Assembly: GCF_000972845.2 (NCBI RefSeq) | Contig: NC_040029.1 | Span: 1,475,192-1,539,191, forward strand | Length of the DNA: 64,000 nucleotides | Origin: Larimichthys crocea | Lineage: Eukaryota > Chordata > Actinopteri > Sciaenidae | Reading direction: 5' to 3' | Shown here: positions 20,101 to 35,100 of the stretch, piece after piece | Position numbering within the stretch: the stretch's first letter is position 1 | How the letters are laid out: each line of letters opens with the position of its first letter | Translations under genes and position numbers: made by a program | Notes under the pieces: model-generated | What the model was told of the DNA's origin: nothing | The model's database searches: none | Seen by the model: the letters and a program-made list of their open reading frames with translations, nothing else

Positions 20101-23100
20101 AAAAAAGTGAAATGTGACCTAACGCAGCAGATAGTGTGATGTCAACAACGTGATTCTGCCTGTAAATCCTTTGTTTGGTCATGACCTACGATCAAAAGGG
20201 GGTGACCCTGGACCGGTTGCTGGATATAATCCTCTTATGTTTTATTACTGAGAGGGTTTTAGGTTTCACCGTAATGACACATAATCCTTGTTTGGATTCT
20301 TAATAGGTGTGACATTCCTTCTCTGGGGCTCAGGGAATTTTGGGGCTTTTCTAAATTAACTTCTGAGCCAATTTCCACTCTGGAGTAAAACTTTGAAGAA
20401 CTAAGTTTGCAGGTTTTCGGGGGAAATTTCACATCCTTTTGAACAAGACAGTGATTTGTTAACACAGATGCGTTAGTGTTAATTTGCTTGTGACAGATCA
20501 TTTGTTTTCTGGCAAAAAATAGAAATCTGTTTACATTTAAGCAGGAACGTGTAGGAACAAATGAGCTTGATGTTTCTGTTGTCACCTTTATAAGCCTGGC
20601 TCCGTGTGCTGTCTCCAGGCTGTACGTCTGGAGCTCCGCTCAGCCCGAGGCCCAGGGTGTGGTCCCTGACTACGGGGTAGCCCAGCGCACCAGAACACAA
20701 GGGCCTCTGCTCCTCCTCCTCCTCCCTGCCTTCTTCCTCCTCCTCGTCGTCGTCGTCTTCTCTCTCCTCAGTGGACTCCCTCCTCTCCTCGGTGTAGATT
20801 TTGGTGTCGCAGTAGGTGGTCACCGGCTCCTTGTTGTGGGAGCCTACAGGGAGAAATGGTAATCAGGAGCTCTGCTGGGGGAACACAGACTCCTCCGTTT
20901 AGTCCTCCTCTGGGAGAGCCAAGGTTGTCTCATTATCTTTGACAACAGGTAGCAAGTGTTTTGCTTTGGGGTTGAACTGAGGACAAACACTGATAAGGAG
21001 AAACCTTTTATGTTTTAACTACTTGAGATGGATCGTGTTATGCAAGTCACTCCTAATGTGTGTTTACAAGTCAAGTATGATGCCATGAGAACATGCTCCT
21101 GCTCGCTTACACCAGAGTTCTACATCTTCACACCTGATGGATGGAGGCAGGCTGCTGGACTGTGAAATGGACTGTTGGGTACACTCTCTGTCCTCACTTG
21201 TGTTATATTTGGAGATGGTGATACTGTATTCAGACAGCCTGTAACCATGGCGACCAATTAGATTTGCCTGAATCGAAGCCAAACTGCTGACTGCTGCTGT
21301 GCTGAGGCTGCGTCTCCGAGTGCCGAGGTCTTCGGGCTGTTAGAAGGGAAATTACAACTGTTCCCACGGTGCGGGTCGCTCTTGCTCAAAACACACCGTG
21401 TACTGTCATCTACGCCGGTGTGACAGCAGGGAGACTGCAGAGGACGTTTCCTAACCAGGATACACAGTTCCTGAGGGGTGTTTCATAAAGGAGGCTCAGA
21501 AAATCAGTGAAAAATCTACTGAAGGAGCCTAAAAAAAAACCCAGGATTAACAAAACTGCTGCAGTAAAACACAAATGAAGTAATCTGGGCATGTTGTAAA
21601 GCAGCAGTGAGCTTAAACTATTACCACAGTTTGTCATTTATCATGTCACCAGAGGAATGAGAATTAGCTTTGTTGGATTACTTTGTTTCCATATGGTGAA
21701 TATGTTGTTTAAACACCTTCAGATTGGCTCTTTGCCCCCTTCTTTATTTTTAATTGCCACCAAATGGTGAAATGCTGCTCACTTAAAGCCTACAGCCATG
21801 GGTCAAAGTTGTTTATCAGCTTGATTTGATGCGATGGTATTAAATTGCAGCGTGTTTAAAAGCACATTATGTTGGCTGGAATACTGTGCAGATGCTGAGG
21901 CACGGGATTTTTAAGGCCTGTGGTGAAGTCTGGAAACTGGTCGAGAGAGGTTAAAGTTTCCATGGTAACGTCTGTCTGAAAATAAGCCTAAAGTAAGCCT
22001 GGTTTAACTGGTAATCTTGCTTTATAAAACAGCCTTATGATGTAACTTTACTTCAACTAATAAGCCAGCGTGAGTGAATGAGTGAGAATAGCTTCATTAT
22101 GCAAGTCAAACATAGCCTGAAGGCATCATAGTACTGCACAGAGAGTAAAGATGGTGTCTGTCATGAGGTGACACAACAGGTGTTATTTCCCTGTTAGAGG
22201 CAAACAGAAAAATGAAACGCTATATGAAGGTAAAATGTGGATTATATGAACATGTGGAAGTAATATCCACACAATAAACAACTGGGGATCTTCCATGTCA
22301 TTAAAATGAACGCTGCCACAAAACACACGCGCAAACAAACATTACAGTCCCTCATCAGCCCTTCACAGTTTAAAGAGTCACAGAGGAAGGTCTTATATTA
22401 ACTCTGCTCCACCCAGGCACAGGTGGAGAGCAATTACTCATTTAAGTGGAAGTGTCTCTTAATGACTGACAGGCATGTGAACCAAATATAATAGATACCT
22501 TTAATTTAGCATAAAAATATTTGTTTAATGTGTTTAAAGTAGGGAATTTATCTATAAATGACTCTCACAGTGTCTGTTGTCCACAGCTGCTTCACACTGT
22601 ATATGAAGCTTCTTCTTCACTTCATTAACTTCCTGCAAACACCTGAAGGCAGCAGGACTCGTGTGCTGATGAATCTGCAGCCTCTGATTGGAGAAGCGCT
22701 GCACCAGAGAGCGACGCTGATACACACAACACACCGTCCACTGTGTTCATTAAATGACCTCCAAATGTCTGCTATGACATAACCTCACACACCTCTACAC
22801 ACATCAGACACTCGATTAGAACTCGCCGTTCTGCCTGTTTATGGTGGAGGCATTACTGCAGCTCATTAATCCTGAGCGTCACCGCCTCCTTTACTGCTTC
22901 AAAAAAGAAAAATCACCGGTTTATGTTTTAGTCTTGAAATATATCATAAAGTAAAGGCTGCTGTGTCACATTTTAAGAGATAATATAACCATTTACAACA
23001 TGAAACAGTCAAGACCGAAACAGCAGCAGATGATTGATTGCATAAACTACTTCACCAAACTACTTTTATTATTTGCTACTGCCATCACTGTACTTAATAA

Positions 23101-26100
23101 TTGTTTTACTCCTAATTATGCAGTAAAGTGTGTCTGTCACATTATTTATATTTGAGAAAATGTTTCTTAATTAGCATTTCTGTGTTAGGAAAATGAAATT
23201 CACATGTCGGCCAATCACTGATACACACTCCCACTGAAATGAAGTCAATGTTCTACACCTGTGCTCAGAGGCTGGCTGGAGCTTTACCCATAGGCTCTAA
23301 TGAAAGTTCAGAGAGATGTAAGTCAGCTGGATAAATGATGGGAGAGGAAGAGTTTAAAGAACGGTCAACAGGAACATTGTCTTCAATTTAAAATGTAAAC
23401 ACTTTCATGATTTTAAAGTAGTCTGACCTGTGGAGGCTTTCCTTTTGTAGGACACTCGTCTTGGACACTCGTCATCATTGTTGGAATCATTGCTCGTCTG
23501 TAAAGAGACAACACATGATCAGATTGAACCATGACACACACAGGTATATAGACAAAGAGCTATTGAGTGTGCCTGCTTAATGAGAAGCTTGACTTTGCTC
23601 CAGTTGGTCAGCATATCTTGATCACGGATCAAATCTCAGTGTCACACTTTCTCCATTTAATCCCACCTCTTTTTTAACTAAGGAACAAAAAACTCTTCCA
23701 GGTCTTGTTAGATAACTCTTGTTATCTCCAGTTTTTGATGTAATCCAACCAGAACCTTCTCGTGTCTCTCCTCTCCTGTCTCTTCTTTCCAATTCTCTGA
23801 ATAAGTAACAAAAGGCCGAGACAAAGTGCACTTCCTGCCGTGTTAAAAGATAAATACAACAACTGACTGATGTGGGTTTTTCGTTCACATAAAGCCACAG
23901 GCCTTATGCTTCTTTCCACTACACTCAATTCATCACAATTATAGTCTACATCATGTCCTCTGCCCACCCTACCCTTAATGCTTGACTAATACTCTCGATT
24001 GTATCCCTCACTTGCCTTCCAGCAACTGTCTAAATGAGCTCTGATGCTTTCATTCCCAGAACCATGGATAAATCCAATTCAAATGGACATGGCAGAGATA
24101 TGGTGCAAGTTAATGTTTAATAATGCTCTCTTCTGGAAGCTTTCTCACTGTAAGGAAAAGCAGAAACACCAAGAATTAGTGGTGGCACCTCCGTTGGTGG
24201 ATTACCTTGGAGCTTTCATCACGGAGGTTAAAGGTCAGCTCCAGGTTCTTGAGGAAGTGGTCGGCGAACTCTGGATACATGTCCAGCACCTCCAGAATCT
24301 CCTCCCTCTGAATGGTGTGGAGGTCGCAGTAGCTCAGCGCCCGCACGTCTGCGCAGGATTTCCCCGGCTTGGTGAACAGGTGGATCATCTCGCCAAAAAT
24401 GTCGTTCTTACCTGAGGAGGAGACAGGCGGAGGAGGAGGAGGAGGGTGAAAGGCAAGCAATCAAATATATGTAATGGAATCCTGTTAGATAACTAAGGAT
24501 AACATCTATTCTTGGCTTCATCCACAGAAGAGGAACTAGAGGCTGTTCTTTAATTCAGTTGTATGTAAATTGAGTATACGTAGTGCAGTGTGCGATGACC
24601 TATAAAGAGACGGGCCACCTGGCAGAAGAGCACGAGAATGTTAAAGAGGCTAAAGGGCATCGCAGTGATCTAAAAAAGGATTTACACAATGGCAGTCAGT
24701 CTGCATGGAAGTCACACGGGCCAAACATTCCTGTCTCTGTGCAGTGAGTAACGACCTACATGGAATGGCCACAGGGCTTTGCATGCTCACTTCAGTCTGA
24801 AGACTGGGATTACGGAGCCCTAACTTATGGTACATCAATAAAAACAAAGAAATGTACAATAAAGTGTATGTAAACATGTCATCTTTTAGCCAGTCACATG
24901 CTTCCAGTCTTTTAAAGACAAAGTATTTCATTGCATCTAGCTGTGGAGCTGCAACCCCCTCCACATGCCATCCTGTTCAACGCATTCAAGAAATGCAAAG
25001 CATCTCGCCTGTGTTTAGTTTGTCCATTCTGGGTTGCTGTAGGAACACGGCGGTTCAACATGGAAGAGGACCCGAGGCTCATTCTGAGGTAACATCAGAA
25101 ATGTTAACTGGACTTTGTATTTATATAGCACCAACACTTGTCACATGAACACACACATTCACACACTGATGGCAGAGGCTGCCTTGCAAGGTGCCAGCTG
25201 CTCGTCGCCAGCGATACAGCACTTCCTATCCAAAGCGCTCGATACCAAACTCAGCCGTACACACACATTCACACGCCGGCGTCACACCTGCTCTACCACC
25301 CCGAGGCACCAACGAAAACAGTTCTGCATCTAATGTTCTATTTCTGCCGTATTCTGTAAATAGAGCCACCTAAATCTGACGCACTGGGCTTATGCTCAAC
25401 AACTGCTACCAGATTTAGCCAGTTAGCTCCTATTAATTCAAAGGTGAGACTGTGGTGATTTATATATTTGCCACCATTTAACTCATATTTATTTGGAAAA
25501 TGTATTTAACTTTGGGCTTCCACGAGCAATGCCTCTGTACAGGAGTGAAATCTAATCAGGTCTTATGAATTATGTAAATCTCAAACACTGCTGTGTATTC
25601 AGTTTGTTGGTGTTTGCAGAAGGTCACATCCTTCTGATGAGTTATCTACTATCAGCCGTAGTATTTCCATGTGTAGTGTAATGTAGTGTAATACACAATT
25701 ATATGACAGTGGTGTATAGGCACTCCAGTGTGGAAATGGAGTCATCAGCAGTTCTCTTGCTGTAGTAGAGTGAATGTGCTGAGTTGTGCGTAACCTACAA
25801 CTTCCACAACTATGCCTCTTGCTCATCACGACCTTAATGTGTCACCGGTTTTCTCCGGACCTTATTGGCCGCATGAAAACAGTCATTAAAAAGAAAAACA
25901 AAGGCTTTGTAGGATACACCTGCTGGCTGCTGGGACGAAAGCAGTGCAAGGGAGGGAGATGACATGAGATTTACAGTGATTACGTTCGGATGCCGTCGAT
26001 AAAACCGTGCGTCCCACTGGCTCCTGTCATCAAGCACTGCATCAGACCTCGCTGACAGCCACATGAAACTCACACTAACTTTCTTTCTCCCTCTGGCACT

Positions 26101-29100
26101 TCATTTCTCTCCTGAATTCCTCAATCTTCCCCCTTTTCTTCTTTCTCTCCCATCACTTGTCTCTCCCTCCTATCCCGCCCACTCGCTCAGCTCTCCATCC
26201 CGTCCTGCTTCTATTGTCATCCATCTCTATTCGAAAGCAATCATGCTCCCTTTTTTTTATTTTTTTTTCTCATCAGCACAGATCCTCTGTTACCCTCGTC
26301 CCACTATGTGTCCTCCCCCACTCTTTCCCATCCTCTCCCTTCATCTGAGACACGACTGTGAGGCAGCAGCAGCAGCAATCACAATGTTCTTTGAAGTAAG
26401 TTATTACAACATACCCAACAGGGATCTCAGCTGCTAACCCAGCCATATCACAGAGCAATGGTGCCGTCTTCATTTAGTTTGCCCACCCGCGTCTACACTA
26501 ATGGAGGCGAGTTCAGGCAGTGCTAACCAGGCTGGAATGACTGGACCATCAGACGGCTGGTCTGAAGTGTTTTTGAGCTGCATACAGGCTCGGCAACAGA
26601 ATTGACTGGACTAATTAGAAACATTCAGATGTCCTGTGTACAGGAACGCTGAAATAGTGTCACCGAGTTTCCACATGTGCACTTGCGTCACAATCCACAC
26701 TGGCATTCCTTGCATTGTAAGACCTGATATGCTACTGCCGGGGGAAGCTAATGGATGCTTTTTTAAACGCATGTGTTAGAGTGGAAGGTATGTGGAGTGC
26801 CCTAGCTTACAGTAGCTCAATCAGGGATGTATGCAGGGTCTAGTGTCAAGGTCAAAGAGAGAGGGGGGGGGGTTGGGAGGCCTGGACTACGTGTTTACCA
26901 AGTTGTTTAAAATACAGTAGAGGATCAGAGTTAAGCATAAAGGTTTGCTCAGTAGACCCACCCAGGATCGCCACAACAACATCTTCCTTGAGGATTTCAA
27001 TGGAGCCGCGGGAGACAAAGTAGAGCGCAGTGAGCACGTCTCCGCAGTGGACTAAGGTGTCTCCAGGGGGTGCGTGGGTGGTCTTGAACCTCATGGCCAG
27101 AGCTCGGAGGCAGCCCTTAGTGGCTCCGCGAAACGCCTTACAGCCCTGGAGGAGGTTCTTGTTGAGGTGGAGGCAGATATCCGCCTGCAGGCACTCTGGG
27201 AAACCCTTCAGGACCTGAGTGTGAAACACGGGTCAAAGCACACATGATTGTGGTCAGATGTGGAGGTAGTTGTTGTTTCGTGTAGAGATTTATAATGTAT
27301 GTTGAATTTTGGTTCGGGGGTGAAGTCGCAGGTCAAATTGAGCGGATTTCCAGAGAGATTTGATACAATTGCCACTTGTGTTCTTTCCTTCTTCTCAAAA
27401 CCTATTATACCCTGCAGTAGAAATGGCCTTCAGTGTGTTTCTACACAGAACTTCAATTCAGTGTTTCAGTGAGCCTTTCAGCAGCAGACGAGAGACAGGA
27501 CAGAACATTTAGAGACTGAGAAGCTGCAGGTAAATGACAGCACAAACTCAAACACGGGTTCAATATGTGTCATGTCTCCTCTCTGTTTGTGATACTCTGG
27601 CACAAGCTTTTAAGAGTTTCACTCCCTTCATGTCCTGAATGATGGAACCACTCTATGAACCACAACAAGCACAAACAATATTCAATCTTTTCCCAGATAA
27701 TTTCAGTTTTGAAACATTCTTCAATGCTTGAGGTTAAAGAAATGTTTCAAATGTTGATTGGTCAAGCATTCCTACCCATCCGAGTTAGCCTGGGAGACTG
27801 TTGGAAATACAAATACAAATATTTAAGGTTAAATTTAACATTTGTTCATGAGGACTTTCTGATGCATAAAAATGGACTTACTGTATTACACTTACCCCTT
27901 AAAGACAAGGATACAGTGACCAATGACAAAACGTCAACTGACTGTGAAGGAGCACATTTCTCAACTTTAACACCATAACAGACACACTTTGAGGACACAC
28001 GAGGGACAGTAGAAACAAGAAAAAACACATTTCTTATCTTTGTCATTTACACATATAATGCAATGCGCTAATGACACGAGCACAGCAAAAAGAAATGTAG
28101 CCTGAACTGGATTTTCTGGCTCTGACGGGCTTTTTGTTTGCTCGGAACAAAAACTGATCAGTAGATTTGGAAAGGAAAGACTGAACAACATTTGGCAAGC
28201 GCAGGTGCCACCGCGGAGCGTGCAGCCAAGCCTCCCACAGTGGGAGGGAAACCTGGCAGCGCCCGGCGAGGCTGTGCCCACTCTCACAGGCGTGATTCAC
28301 TCGGTCTCTGGTACCAGATGAATATCATGGGGTTGTGTTTGAATACACAGATTTCATGCAAAAAAAGGGACCTTGAGGCAGGCCACGTGCAAGTCTGCTG
28401 GTAATGGCCTGCAAGAAAGTTTCAGTGCTCTGTGTGTCGCAGTAACTGGCATGCATACTGTAAATCCATCTATGATGTGGCATCACAGCAGCTCTTTACA
28501 GTACGTGTTCATGTTTGTACAGATAAGACACTGAGGGAACAGGTCCTCCATTAACATGCATGTTTGGGACAATCATTACACAATGGCATATTAAACTTTG
28601 ACGCTATTTGGACAGAAAACTAAAGGCTAACAGCACTACTGGTATCAGACACAGCTAGATGAAGCTCTACCACCGAGGAACATTCATACCAACATTAGTT
28701 GTGTTACACATGTACCTCCTGCTCTTACCAGAGTGTTGGGGTCATTCCATTTGACATGAGGCAGACATGGAAAAGACAAACTTATATAAGTACCATGAAC
28801 AGTATCATGATGAGGAAAGCCAGAGTTACCGTCTGCATAAGCAGTAACTGTGGCTTTCGTTTCACTTGTGGCTATGACTGAACAGTATAATCGGGATGAA
28901 AATATTATACTCTGCCAGTGACATAGCGAGTTTGCTTCACAATGTGGTAAGAGCATTTATTCGGGGGGACAGGAACTGGGCAGGAATGGTTCACTCACAC
29001 AAATGATGTTGGGAAGAGAAGAAGAAGCAACAGAGGAAAGCAACAACAAACTTAAAGTTATAGTCTGAGCTAAGTAGAACACACACACTGCACTCCCTCT

Positions 29101-32100
29101 CGTACCATGTTCATGTCGATGCCGTTGGTGTACGTCCAGGCGTGTTGGAAGTACTCCTCCAGCCTCTGCCTCAGTGGGTTTGGGATCTGGTGGAAGCGGA
29201 TGAATTCTTTGACCCGTAGCATCTGGAGGTGATACCTGGCCGTACCTGAATACAACCTCTGGATGATGGCGGACACATTCCCAAAGATGCTGGCATACAT
29301 TAGAGCTGGGAGAGAAGCCATACAGGGGAGGCGTTGAGCCACGGTGGCTAACGATGCTCATACACAGTACTTACTTACTTCTTCTGTTTATTCCAAACAA
29401 AGCACTTCTGCTTCTTGTGTGTGTGTTGGTGCTTTCTCAAGGAAAGACCTACCTGGTGTAAGTAAAAGCTTTTATGCACTGGGAATGCATTCAATCACAA
29501 CTGTGTTAAACCAGAAGGTGATGACAGGACATTTAAAATTCAGTGTTTGCCAACTGAGTAAATCGTAATATTTAACGGCCTGTATCACCGCCTTTATCTG
29601 TGAAATATACGGCCTGGTTACTCTGGGTATAGATCAATAGCTACGACCCTGCTTACAGGGGGATTCTTTGGAATACTGTATGTACTGTGACTCGGCTGTC
29701 ACTCACATCCAATGAGCATGACGCAGATGGAGAAGATCTTCTCAGAGTTGGTGTTGGGGGAGACATTCCCAAAGCCCACGCTGGTCAGACTGCTGAAGGT
29801 GAAGTAGAGCGCCGTGACGTACTTATCTTTGATGGAGGGGCCTGAGCTGGGGTCGCTGTAGTTGTATTTTTTTCCTACAATGAATAATAAAGAAAATCAT
29901 CAGAAGTGACTATAAATTTTACTTTGGCATCCTTCTTATTAAAACAAAAACAAAACAAGAAAGATTACCTATCGACACGCCCAGGTTGTCCAGCCAGCCA
30001 ATCTTATGTTCCAGGTAAGGCTTCTCCACGTTGCCAATGGCGTACCAGATGCAGGCTAGCCAATGGGCGATGAGGGCAAAGATGCACATGAGCAGCATGA
30101 GGACGGCAGCACCATACTCGGAGTAGCGGTCCAGCTTACGGGCAACTCGTACCAGCCGTAGGAGACGGGCTGTCTTTAGCAGGCCGATCAGAGTGGTGGT
30201 CTAGGATGGCAAACAAATATATACAGGATTTATTCATGTGTGAAATAGGTGGAATGTGTGAATGTTTGTATTTTAAGCCATTTATACATTAGGTAATGTT
30301 GTGCTGTTCGATTTCAGTTTGTTTGGTTTGTTTCTTTTCTGGACTCTCCCTGAACGTCAGCTGAAGCCTTCATATTTGGCAATGAAAGAATCAAGAGTTG
30401 CACAGTCTGACTCCAGCTGTGGCAAAAGCACTCAGATCTTTTACTAAAGGCAGAATGAGTAGGATTTTCCTAAAAAAATAATGTATAGACCAATACAAAA
30501 ATAATCCTTCTTCAATCATCACTTATAACCCACTAGAAGTGTGACCCTGCTTTGACTGTACTTTCTTATTTTGCAGCGTGAGTGCAGCCCCGGGGAATAA
30601 CATCAAGCATGGCTGTGAAGGTGGAACTAAAAATGTAGATGCCAGATTGTCAGCATGCATCCACGAGGAAGGTACGGTGTTGTTGAGAGGCAGAACTTTG
30701 AATGTTGGGTTTACAAAATGCAACGGATAAATCCTAAAAGTTCCAGTACACCAGTGTAAGAGTAATCCGTTACAAGTAAAAGTCCTGTATTCAAATTTCA
30801 CGTAGAAGTATTATCAGCAAAATGTACTTAAAGCAGCATTATGTAACTTTTCTACCATGAAATAACAGGTTTAAATTCCAGGTACGATCACTTTACAGGA
30901 CCACATCATCAACAATATTACTGAGTTTAGTGGAACTGGATCATATATCTCATATCTCTCGCTATCATGTTGTAAATTATGAAGCATGTCATCCTCATTT
31001 CAAGCTTATGAAAAAACTAATTTGACACTTGACACCGATATCAGCTTTCTCAAAATGAACAAGTTGTTTGTCTCCCCTCCGAGCCAGGGGTTGGGGTCAG
31101 GGTCATGAGGACGATCATCTCGGGATTAGAGATTCAAAAACATATGTAGCTCAGGAATGCTTAATCTGATTCACACATACTAGACACGCAGACTAGACAG
31201 TGGATCATGCCTGCTGCTGTAAACAGATCTGTCAAGGTCTCAGCAGCATCCTTCAATGTCAACACGACTTCAGCGCCTAAGACGCGGCTGCCTGCCTCTG
31301 GCTCTGTGAATCATGAAAGTCGGTGTGGAAGTGGCTTTTAATGGAACAGGCTGGCATGCAAATAGGCGTATGTGAAAGAGAATTTGGTGATTTATTCATT
31401 TGGCCGAGGATGAAACTGCGTGTGATGATGGCAAAATTTGCTTTAAAAAAAAACATAAATATCAGCAGCTTGGAATCAAAGCACTGAAGCCAGTCAATGG
31501 GAAGAAAACAACATCTAAGCAGCCCCGCACACACACACACACACACACACCCAAAGACATAAACAGACTCATGTGCATACATTACAATGTACACTCACTG
31601 CCTTCTGTTCTGTTTATTCAAAGCACTTTAATCCTCTCGTCTCAATTTTCTAGCCAGACTAAATTAACACACAGACTATGGCAGGGGGAGCTGGGGAGAA
31701 GGGGAGCAGGGGACCAGCGTACAGCCATGACACCAGTTCGATCTATTAGTGTCGCACAACCTGTAAACACAATAAGTGAGACTTAGAGAATGATAATAGG
31801 TCCTACCACTCCCTTTCGCGGCTGACAATTATCCTAATATCCTTGGGGAAATCATTACCTGCCTCTAGCTTCCTGCGGTAATTGTGCTTCCTCACGTCTA
31901 TACTTGCTTATTTAGGCCTCTTGTACAGGTGAGAGTAAATATGACATGGGTTAGGAAGCTGGAAGGGTTTTTTATTTTTTCTGAAGGAAGATGATTCATG
32001 AGGGAGAGTACGTCTCCGTCATGGTGAGGAAGAGCGCTGTAGCTGCTTCTGATGGGTCCATTAAAAAGCCTCTGTCCTCCCAATCTCACCCCTAAATCAC

Positions 32101-35100
32101 AGCCATCAGTCACCGCTGTGCATCCGGCCCGCGCGCCCTTTCACTGACAACTGAGCGAACAGTGAATGAATCATATATAGAAACAGATGAGCCCTAAATT
32201 ATCCAGCGAACGCCGCCCTGTGAGTGTGCACCGCCTTAGGTGTTGTGCCGCTGATTGACCTGCACAGATGACGCATCGCACGCTGCATGATGTGGCGCAC
32301 ACAGTGTAATGTTGATTAAAATCGGGGCTTACAGTAAGTCGGAAGCATTCGGGGCTGAGGAGACAGACTAAAGCTCCCATTAGCAACCAGCTGTATAAAA
32401 CATATCCGCTGAATATCCCTTTGGCCATCTGCCACTGTGGCTTTCCAGACTCGCCTGGCCACTTTAAAACACCAAGAGTCAACCAAGGTTATGTAGCACT
32501 CCCTCATTCTTTGCTACTTTTTGAGCACTTTCAAACCTGGAGTCAAAAAACTACTTTCCACTGGGTTACCTGCGTCAGGATGGATCAGAGAGCTGCCCGC
32601 AGGCTTTATTTTGTTTGTTTTTTACCCCCTTCACACAGTTATTGAGGAGACATTTATTACTTATTATTAAGGAGCAATTTTTTTTTTATTATTGTGAAGG
32701 GACCTGAAAGATTTGTTCTTTGTAATCTGTGGTTGGGAACTGCTTCTCAGGCTCCTTACCAATCACCTTAAGTCTGGGGAATCGATTGATTAACACTTTG
32801 TTTAATGACTGGGACCTCTTACCACCTGCTTTTGGCCTAAAGGCTGCAATATTATCACTTTTCCAGTTGATACAGTCTTAGCAAACAGCTGATTATTTAC
32901 ACATGCAGCACTTACGGAGCAACATTAGCATTCATTGGAATGTAAATCCAATATTTACTCTCATTCTGGCTCTGTTTTTGCTCTCCACAAACTCCTGGGG
33001 GAGATGTCAGGCTCTTTTAGCTGCTAAATGCTCCACTGTGTTCACCAGCTCGTCTCTAACTACGTCTGTCTGCTGCTGATTTTGCTTTTTTTCCTTGGAG
33101 CTTGCGCCGGCTGCAGCAGAAGACAGCGCTGAAGAGAGCAGCAACACAGAACCGAAGCAGTGAAACTGTGGGCCATAAAAGAAAGCTGCTGAAAAGCTCC
33201 GTAAAGCTGAGATGGACGGCAGAGTTGGTCATAAATCACTGTGAGTGACAGCTTTCACCTCTGCATACTCATGTAATCTATATGAAAATACTGATTACTG
33301 CAGTGTTAAGCATATTCCTAACCCTTCAACCCAAGTGGTAATATTCCCTCTGTACACTAGAGCTTCACAGGTCACAGAACAAGTCAACAATATGCCTTTG
33401 TTTATTCATCTAATCTAAAAAAAAAACATGTACACAACTATATTTTTGTCCGAGTAGATGGTATCAGACTTTCGGTGTCTATTCTGACTGTTTGCACAAT
33501 TCCAGCAGGGCAGAAGTGAGACTGTGGGGGCTGCTGGTTACAGTGAACCTGCCTCATGGTTCTGCTTTTAGCACAGGCATTTCTGCAGAATAATCGAGCA
33601 GGGGTACATTTCTGTATCGTAACTTAAGGCGATGCATATTTCATACTTACATGGACACATACAATACGTAGAATATCTGCCATAGAAGAGCTTTGTGCGT
33701 GTGCTTCACAGAGCTCAGAGAGTGTGTGAGAATAACAAACCCTCGCCCAAGGAAGAGATCCAATCAGTAATAATTATCGTGATCAACTTTGTGGAACTGC
33801 TTCATTGACGAGAGATAAAAGCCTGACACTCTGGACTTGTGTTAATTTATTACTGAGAATCTCACGAGTCTTTAAGATTACTGAAGCAAAAGAAATCTAC
33901 TTGTCTTAAAGTAAAATCAGACAAGACGTCTTTGCTTATTCCTGAGCTATTTGGTGCTCCTGTTTATGTGCACACTTCCTGTGAGGATTAAAGGAAAATA
34001 ATATTTGAATTCTGGCTTAGAGCAGATTTTCACACTCCATAATTTGCAATTACCTCAAATGTGAACACTCTGTACATGTAAATGTGGACATAATAGGCAA
34101 ATAATCCCATCAACAGGACGTTGATATGAAAATGATGGAGGTGCTCAAATGACTCCTGTAGGTAAATTCGGCACCGCAGCGCTTCTCGTTTGACAGCCTG
34201 CACAGCTGAAATCCTACACTGAAAAACTCTCGGGGGAGATTTCAGCCCGGCTGTCTCAAATGAAATCAACACAAAAAATCTTAACATATTGTCAGATGGT
34301 TTCCAGGCAACAAAGGTGCATGAGATTATGTCTAAAAATAGTCCCTGTCTCTGCAAAAGAGCTAAAATAACACACCTTAAAGACTAGAGCTAAAACCGTG
34401 CATGGATGTGTTATTTTCAGTTTCTGGTGATTGGAGGAGCTAAAAATACGACATTTTGTCACTGTACTGAGCCTGTCACTGTGTGCTTTGGACCTGAGCT
34501 GTAACAGGAACCCACAATCTGTCGCTGCAGCAGCCGTCGAGCTGTATGACGATATATGAGGACATACATCGCCGCGGCGTCACTCATCTGTCTGCTCTTT
34601 TTTCTCCACCTGCCACTCACTGCCAGCCTCCAGCCACCGACTCCCACGCGAACACACACCTAATGGTAAATAATGACTCGGCAGACTGGTGGACTGACAT
34701 CAGCGAGGCTTTGCCCTCAGCACACACATCAATCAGGGGGGTTTGTTTTGTTCGTGTTTTTTGGGTGTGCTACATCACACACCCTGTCATCTGGCATTTT
34801 AACGCTTTAGTAGATTGTGTCTCCTTTTCTTTTTTAAACTAAAAGCAAGAGGCTACATGAGCAAAATAGTTTGTCACAAGCAGAGTTTTTTTTTTACTTA
34901 TTTGGATTGCCTCGGGCTCTTCAAGTCTGACTCCGATGAGCTGAGGGAGTTCTGAGCGTCAGATTGGTTTAGCAGTCAAACATTGAAGAAAGCTGCTCAG
35001 AGACATTACGTCATGACACATGAGTGACAGAGGGTTTCTTAAAGAGTACTATCAAGATTCATGCATCCAGGTAAACATGATATGATTTATACACACCAAT

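Noticed and set aside
24176..24460. Extending kcnh7 exon 11 upstream through the Pro-rich run
   Set aside because: That stretch is the polypyrimidine tract before the CTCCTCAG acceptor, so it is intronic.
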